Made by a program: the position numbers and the translations under genes. The notes beneath the pieces were generated by a model. The model had not been told where the DNA came from. It saw only the letters and a list, made by a program, of their open reading frames with translations, and did not search any database. Below, piece after piece: positions 25,901-34,900 of a DNA stretch of 64,000 nucleotides. The stretch is from Mimachlamys varia (taxonomy: Eukaryota > Mollusca > Bivalvia > Pectinida > Pectinidae): positions 50,487,186-50,551,185 of the forward strand of contig OX392529.1 in NCBI GenBank assembly GCA_947623455.1, given 5' to 3'. Position 1 is the stretch's first letter. Each line of letters begins with the position of its first letter.

Positions 25901-28900
25901 GCATTTATAGTCCTTGTTGGAGGGCAATATGAAGGTTTATTTACCCTCAGCTGTCATATTTCCGCCAAGCTACGCCCTCGGGAAATATGACATCTTCGGG
26001 TGCATTAACCTCCATATTGCCCTTTAACCAGGGCCATAAATGCATAGTATCGATTATATATATATATTATTGTTTTGCAGCTAGGAAGCTTGCCCGGGAA
26101 AGAGCTTTTTTTGTTGTCATATTTCCCGAGGGCGTAGCCTGAGGGAAATATGACAGCTCAGGGTACATAAACCTTCATATTGCCCTGCAACTAAGGTTAT
26201 AGATTGTTTATTATACAAAAAAAAATATAATAATACTATGACACTTTTGAGTTAACAAAAACAGTTCATCAGCATCTCATCTAACTCATCCAACTTCAGC
26301 GATTCGTAAATCATGATTCCTACCAGTTTCCATAAAGTATTTAAGGAAACATTTGGCAACTGCGTTGCTTTTAGCATTCCATTCAAGTCCATTTCCTTCC
26401 AGCACACGAAAGCGTTTAGTTTTAATCCTCTGTCATTTTGTTAACAAACCGTTAAGGAGAAAGCTCCGCTTCCATAATTTAGGGGTCACCATGGGGGCAC
26501 GCGGGATAGGGCTATACGATGTTTATTTCCCCGGTCATGTGATGCGTTTCAGCTAATCACATACACTGGTATAAACATGTGGTATAATAAAATCATATAT
26601 AATTATGAGGTGTTTATAGGATCTGCATTATCAGACGCTACCTACTAGTCCTATGTCAACTGACTAATACCACCCTGTATGTGTATGCCTATTTCCTCAT
26701 TTAAACGCGATTGTTTTGATATGAAAGCATACGTACTTTGATATTCCCCATACATTATACATTTACACTGTATCTTATGAATAACTGTCACACACCGAAT
26801 GTGAATGTATCAACAATGAGAATCAATACCCAAAGACCGGAATTCGTGCAACAAGAAGCGTAAGAGAATAAGACAGGTGTTCCGGAAGAGTAAGTGTGTT
26901 CTGCTTCGTCGAAGACACCCGCCTTGTAAATCTTGGTTACACTCCGGCATTCTATGCAGGCGGCCGGGGTTCGATCCCCGTAATCGCTATACGCATGGAA
27001 CATTCAGAGAAAGTGTTTTTCTCCTGCCTACACAACTCCAACAACCTAGGTGGAGTATAAAATGGTCTAGGGTGGGCGTTGCTGTATCTGTGTTGTAGCA
27101 TTCAAGTGAGGTGGCACTCTAAAAGATGCCGTTGGAAACACGTCCCACTACAAACAGAACACAATGCATCTCCAGCACACACACATACATACACACACAT
27201 ATGGAGATATTAGCCAGGTGGTATAGGACAAGAAGTAAGCGCCTGATTAGGCGAACTCCTCAGAATTGTATATGCTGGAATTGTATGTGTTAATTGTATT
27301 GATTGTATGAGAATTGTATATCTATGTACTGTAAAGCGCTTTAGAGTGGCTTATGTTAGACAGATAGGGCGCTATATCAAATGTTGTTTATTATAACTAT
27401 TATAAGTAAGCATTCCAAAGAGCATACTCAATAACATCCATTTTTATATCACACAAAGATACAGAATATTTTTCAATGAAACAAAGATGGCGACCATAAA
27501 ACTTTTCTATAATTCTGATCAACCTGCCTCTCTCTAATCCTTGTGTTGTTAATATGATTGTCAGAAGTCGACATCGATCACGAAAATCACGATATTTAGA
27601 GCAAGCCCTAGAATAACGAATCAACTGCGACATGTAAAAAATGACATAAAATCAATACATAAACGTTTTTTGTTGCAGCGAAGGCATTGCTGTTTTCAAA
27701 AACGTTTTTGGGATGGCTAACTCTTCAGTGGTCACGTGGCTTAACAACGTCAAATGCAACGGGACGGAACAAAGACTGGCTGAGTGCCAAGCCGATGACT
27801 GGGGTATACATACATGTAGCCATTATTATGATGTTGGTGTGATATGTCGTGGAAACTATACAGGTGGTAAGTATATAAAATTATGTTTCTATACAGTTAT
27901 TGTACGTAAAAAACTTATTTAACAACAATTATGAAACAAGTTATCCAACTTATATTTCTCACTCTTGTTGGCCCGGATGTAAGCGGCGGGGTGGGGAGGA
28001 GGGGGTGGCAACCGCGTTTATGCGTCCTGCACGTGACTTCATTTAAAGTTTAGCGTTAGTTCATAACCTATGAATTGATATTATTGTCTTTTTTTCTAAA
28101 AAAAACCCCAAAAGATGCATTAAATAAAGGTCTCGTATATATCCTTCAAACAAGTAAAATTATACTCATGGATACCAGTGTAACAAAGTGGGACTTAGAT
28201 TTACTGCTGAGGTGTACAAAATCTGGCTTAAAATGAAACACCGGACACAGGGTGTTTGCAATTAATATAACCGTACCAATAGTAATTAGTTAGCCGTAAT
28301 TAGTTCGCGCGGGGTTCATAGGTGATCTATGGGGCAGTGATCTAACGGTAAGATTAGGATCTATCAAACAGCTTCCACATGTCGATCAGGATGTTAGAAG
28401 AGTAGAAATGTAATTGCAGTCATCTTCAGAGCGTTACATATATGGTAAACTCGGGAGGGGATTGCACTTTGCACACGACCCTCTAGATTCTGGGAGGGAT
28501 AAAAAGGGGTTTGGTATAAGGGATGAGGGAGAGCGATACAGACCACGGGAATGGACGGACCGACAATGACCAACACCTGGAGGAACCGATGAATAAAACT
28601 ACAGAACTTAACCAACAACACTTTGTCACTCTTGCTTTGTTACACCAGGCTCACTCTTAATGAGGATCTTCAAATAGCATTGTGGATGCCATGACAGGCT
28701 ATATCTACACAAACTAAAACCTAGAAATGGTTTAAGTACTGCATTGAAATTGAGGCATCTTCAAGTTAGTAAACGAATTTAAAAAAAAAAATAAAAAAAT
28801 ATTATAAAATAATATAATACAAAAAAATCAAGAAAAAGGTTTAACTATTCTTTGCTTATCTAATACTTACACAAAAATAATATCGTTTGTTATTGAACTA

Positions 28901-31900
28901 CCTAATATGTTTAAAAACAAAATGAAACGTCACACTATCTATATAAGCCTGAACAATAATGATGATATTTAATCCTGATGGCAAATTGCTTTCTTATACT
29001 GTTTTGATTGACGTTTTATGACATTTCTAAAACTTGAAAATGTGTGCAAGATCAGCGAAAGCTACATAAATCTCTCAAATATGAATTGAAAAGTGATATT
29101 ATCTGATATATACATATTAAATAGTGATATTTCATAAACTCATGAAAATATATCTATGGAATCATTATGGTACTATATCTTTAATAAATGACCAAACAAT
29201 TATACCTACATAAGTAGTATTTTTTATGAAATTACAAACATTATATATATTAAATCATTATGGCAAAATCTCTTTCATACATAAATAAATAATGATATCA
29301 ATATAAGTAGAATTTCTTTCATGAAATAAAAAAAAAATATGTATATGAAATCATTATGGTGCTATATTATTAATATATGAGTAAACAATAATATATGTAG
29401 TAGTTTTTCTTGAAATCACAAAAAATACATTTTTCAAATCATTATGGTACCATATCTTTCATATATGAATAAATAATAATATCTTCATTAGTAGTAGTAT
29501 TTTATAAAAACCATAAAAAGTATATATATCAAATATGTATGGTACATATTACTAAAAGAAGTATGTTTTTATGCTATGCTAATTGTCCACCTATGTCACC
29601 CACAAAGCCATGGCATTGGGTTATGTGAGGCTGAGTAATGGAACATTAGAGGAGGACGAAACAGCTGGGTAATGCAGTTTAATTTCCTGTTCCATATGTG
29701 TATGTTATGTCACCTTCATAAGTACTCTTTTTATGTACTCTTTTTATGGTATACATATATCAAAGTGATGTTTGTATTTTGCTATGCTAATCGTCTACCT
29801 ATGTCATAAAGCCACGGCATTGGGTACTGTGAGGCTGAGTAACGGAACGTTCGGACGAGTGGAGATAAATGTCTTTGGCGAATGGAGCACCGTGTGGCAC
29901 AGAAGCTGGGACTACAGAGATTCGCAGGTCGTCTGTAGACAACTTGGTTACACGTGCGTATCACTAACTAACAATGAGCATTTCCTATTGTCTACCAATA
30001 AACATGACCACACTGTCTAACAATGTATGTCGCGTCCCTTCTGATTCGATACAGACACCTTGTACTTTTATTCGATCGGAAATGTATTCATTATGACTGT
30101 TGATATTTACCTATGATTCTGCTGAAATAAATAATAATAATAATGAATTAAAAATAAAAAATAATAGAAAAATATATCAAAAATAAAAACAACAGAAAAA
30201 AAATATTAAAAATAAAAAATTCCAAAACAAACCCAAAAAACAAAACAAAACATATTTCAAAAATGATAATTGAATGTTGTACAGTTGTACAAAAGCATTC
30301 GGAAGGATTCTTTTTATTAATACAGAACTATAAATTATTGATTTTCAGTGAGGGGGCACCTATATTTAATATGGCGTCCGGATCAGGTCCCAGATACTTA
30401 GAATACGTAAATTGTTTTGGCAACGAACTCCGGCTCATTGACTGTCCCAGACATGGCTATTCTGGTACCATCAGTTCGACGAGTGACAACGCTGGAGTTA
30501 TTTGCACAGAAAACACCGATGATGCAATGGAAGGTAATCGGCTTAACTAAAAATTTCATTTTCTTTTTTAATGATTTTGATATTTCCGAAAGTATCATAA
30601 ATGGTTTTATTCAGAGGGATAATTTATGTGATGCTGCCTTTTGGATATTAGCACATTTGTAAATCTTACTATTTGAAAACTAGATATTGTAGATAAATTT
30701 AATATTTCATTTGATTTAATTAAGCACATTATCGACTTGATCGGGAAAAATGTCGTCGCTTCGTTATTCTCTTATTATTTTTGAGGTACTTCTATTCCAC
30801 TGTTAAGGTCAAGTACGATTGATGGACGGAACAGGCGAACATGAAGGCCGGCTTGAAGTGTTTCACGCCGGACACTGGGGGGCAGTCTGGGAGAGCTCTT
30901 ATAATATACCCTGGCGCTCACAAAATGTGCTGGTAGTTTGTCAACAATTGGGATACAGGTATTTCATTTCAGAATGGCCTTTTCTATATTTTCATCCAGA
31001 TTTGAAATCCTTTAGCTTTCGAACCCATAGCCATTGATGCATTTGATAGGTATACATAGACCAACTTGGTAAGTCTTACCACATGCGTGTTTCCCTGGTT
31101 ACTATGTGAGTTGAACACTATCTTCATTCTCAGAATATTATCAATAGTTTGAGGAATGCATGGTATTCAAGTAATCCGAGGTTGTTTGTATGTACAAATA
31201 TGTACAAACTTGGTCGGGACCATACGAACTGTTTGACGAATGAGATGTGTTCGAGTAAAGCGAGTTCGAATAAATGGAGTTTTACTGTATATAATGTATT
31301 GCTTAACACGAAGAGAACACAACTTCCAGAAATATTATCATACCTAGCATTTTATGACTTAATTTTGAAACGGTTGACATATATCTTTCCATAACCATAT
31401 ATCTGGAAAAGCTGGACCTGCGAAGATATTATCAATAAGAGACTTGAGTTGAGGTCGATACGGTGTATTTAGACCAGGTAAATTATCATCGGCCGAGCAA
31501 GCAGTCCAAACGAGTTCATACCTTAATCGGATATGCAATTGCTTGGAAACGGAATTTGAATTAAGTTCTTTATGTACCAGTGCTTTTAATGCCACAGCTG
31601 CTTGATCATACCATGTTACGATTAGGATACATGTACGCTGTCTTCTGGGTTGTGATTTAAGATATTGGATATGGTCAGACGTTCTTCAATTCGCACTGAT
31701 AAAAATATGGTTACGTGGAGGTTCATATTTTGTGATATTGAAGTAACATTTTTTTTTTAGAATCATCGAGTCAATATTGCGTTGATGACGTCATATCTAT
31801 TGTGATGTCACACTGCTCCACTGTAGCCCTCGTGATTTATCAAGATAGATATAATTGAATTTAAGTCTTTTGCAAACAAGTGCCATATCCAATATAAAAA

Positions 31901-34900
31901 ATACGGACCTTTGATTCGGTAAATATGGTGTTATAACAACCTGGTAGAATCTAACATATTGAACTCGCGTTTCGCCCTCGGTCAATATTTGGTTTTACCA
32001 GGTCGGAACAACACCTTATTGACCTCACCAAAGGTCTATGATTGATATTTATTACTCAAATAGCCAAGTTATACATGACTTTTTCTAATATCTTTTTAAA
32101 CAAAAAGAATTCTACTTCAATATTTTATGCACATATCCTTATTTTATAGAAACAAATTATGTGACGTTTCGATGACTAGAACAGTGAATACTCTCTCACT
32201 TCATCAGGCAAACAGCTAGTAAACCTCATGTGCACAAAGGTGGTTTCAAATGTGTTCCAACTTGCCACGTAAATCCTTTTCGATTTCTGTAACTCTCTAA
32301 ATGGTATGTTTATACAATAAAATTAGTATTGTTCCGAAATATGACTCGATCAAGCTACACTTTAATACTTGGTCATACATGTGCGAGATACGTAGACGAC
32401 GTACCTTAGATACTCAATAAGGGGTCTCAGAAGGATTTTTTCTTTCGATATCAACATCATTGATGTAAGTAATAATATCAAAGATGACGTAACACCCACC
32501 CACCAATGCTGCACCCTTTGAGTTCAGTAATAGATTCAGTATGCCGAAATAAATGAAGTATACTGAACCATACAGCTGTTTCGTCCTTCTAGGACAAACC
32601 AGTGATTTTAGGGACCAAAATATGGGAATCAAGATTTTCTAAACTAATGTAGATGCAGACGGGTCAGGTGTGTAAAACCACTTTAATTTATGAATGTAGG
32701 AAAAGAAAAAACATAGTACTTTGTGATTCCGAATCCAATACATGAACTGCAAATTTCTCCATCCTTCACAGTTAAGGTTAGGGGTCGTACGAACATTACT
32801 CAATATATGTAATACAATTTTCACAGAACAACCCGACAAACTACCAGGGAAGAACCTTATCGCTAGGGAGCTGGAACCTGTGCTTATCCGGATGGACCCT
32901 GAAATGGGTACAAAATCAAAATCAATGGGAAACACGAAAAGACCACCCAATGATAAGAATAAAACAGGGGATCAAGTGGTCATCCCGTATATTAAAGGTT
33001 TATCCGTAACTAACCAGACGATAAATCGCGTTAACGACAAAGCAACAACCGTTAAGCCTAGTGATACGTTTCAAAATATGTTTTGAATTGGCTGGTCCAA
33101 GAAGCCCCTTGCATATGCCGCATTCGGCCGGTTCTGAATCGAGATGAGGGGTTTATTAACTGTGGCACATCTACGATCAGTTTTTAAATAATGCGTAGTT
33201 TGATGAATTCATTTCAATACAATACCAATGCTACTGTACATGTGTTTACAGTGTACTAGTAGGCGAAATATACATATGTTTACTAACAACTTATACAAAA
33301 TGACTGGTCATTTGTGTGATGAGTAGACACAATCATCGAAAAGTCACTTGAAATAATGTATTGGTTGTGTAACAAGTACCTTAATATCAATTATCCTTTC
33401 AAACCAGAAGAAAATGTTCAAAATTAAAAGAAATTAATAAGGTACGAATATTTCTTTATGTCAATGAACCCTTAACTTTCTTATTATAATAAACATTATA
33501 TTGTCAGCTGAAGCACTTCATTCATTCATGAATATGTAGATATCTACACAGACAAGGTTCCCATACTACTTTAGCCAATGACATAAACCTGAATCTTTAC
33601 AGTGAAGGCCGAGCAGTGTATGGGGCTTTCTTTGGGTACGGTGATCTCCCAGTCTGGATGACTAATGTTCAGTGTAATGGTGGTGAAGCCAAAATCTCGG
33701 AATGTACTTTCAGTGGATGGGGTGTACAAACGTCTTACGCATACACTTTCACGTACCACAGAGGAATTGGGATTATGTGTGGACCAGGCAATGATGCATG
33801 TAAGTTTTATCAACTAATGTACTGTATCGACAACATTGTGTCCAATTAAGGATAAACTTTCTATTTTGTTTAGGTTATCGGGGGATAACTGCAATGGAAA
33901 ACGGGTAAATTCAATAATCGGCGAAGCCGGTTATGTATAATTTAGCCGTTTTCCGTTGTAGTTATCACCCGATAACCTAAACAAAATAGAAAGTTTATCC
34001 TTATATTCTCAGTATCTTTCTGTGAAATGTTCGTAACTATTTTCTTCATTATAGTCCAATTTTAGGACACAGATTTCATTTCAAAACTAATAAACGTGGG
34101 AATGGTTTAATAAATGTAACAGCATGAAATTTGTTATCGACGTCATAGAAATTTGTCACGTGTTTGAGTACAGTTATGCGGTGATAATGATAGTCTGTTG
34201 AGCAATGGATATCGAGTGAATGTTAATGTAGACTGTAAATACATGTATATTGTATATAGTATTAGTGGGTGCGGAATACGGGACTATATAAAGTCGGTAT
34301 AACATCCGTTTTTTGAGAACCGTATACTATAAACGACAGCCAATGACAGACAGTTAGATATGAAAGAAGCTAACCAATAGAAAAGAGGAATAACAACAAT
34401 AACAGTCGCAGTCAGCCAATCAGTTTCTGGCTTATGAACAGATCAGGAAAGAGTGAAAAGAAAGCCGAATGTAAACAGACGTGGACAAGATAAGTAAACG
34501 TTTGCAAGTCGCAATGGTACCTACATCTATAGTAAAGTTTAATTTAGACATATATTCAAACGCTTTGAACATACTACCAACACACACGTTCTCGACACAT
34601 ATTCCGTAGACACAGTACAAAAATCACCAATACAAGTAGCAAGTATACCCATATCTCCCGCACAAACAATACAACACTGAGATACTGTGACAGAAATACA
34701 GAGCTGATATTCAACTGCAGCTGAAATTATATGTTTTGTATACATTACCTTTTTCAATAAACCAAAACGTTTACGCAAGATAACATAATTCTTAGTACAA
34801 TATTTCATAGTTCATTATAACAAATGCAAGTAACGTTTAAAGTGTGTACCATTGTAACTACAAATGTACAGCTGGATGTGTGATACAGTATCAATGAACT

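Noticed and set aside
30814..30958. SRCR exon 11 starting at the second acceptor (after GTCAAG)
   Set aside because: In frame, but the first acceptor has the better pyrimidine tract. Kept only as an alternative.
32639..32950. Minus-strand open frame of about 100 codons
   Set aside because: It is the antisense of the Penelope-like plus-strand frame and shows no motif.
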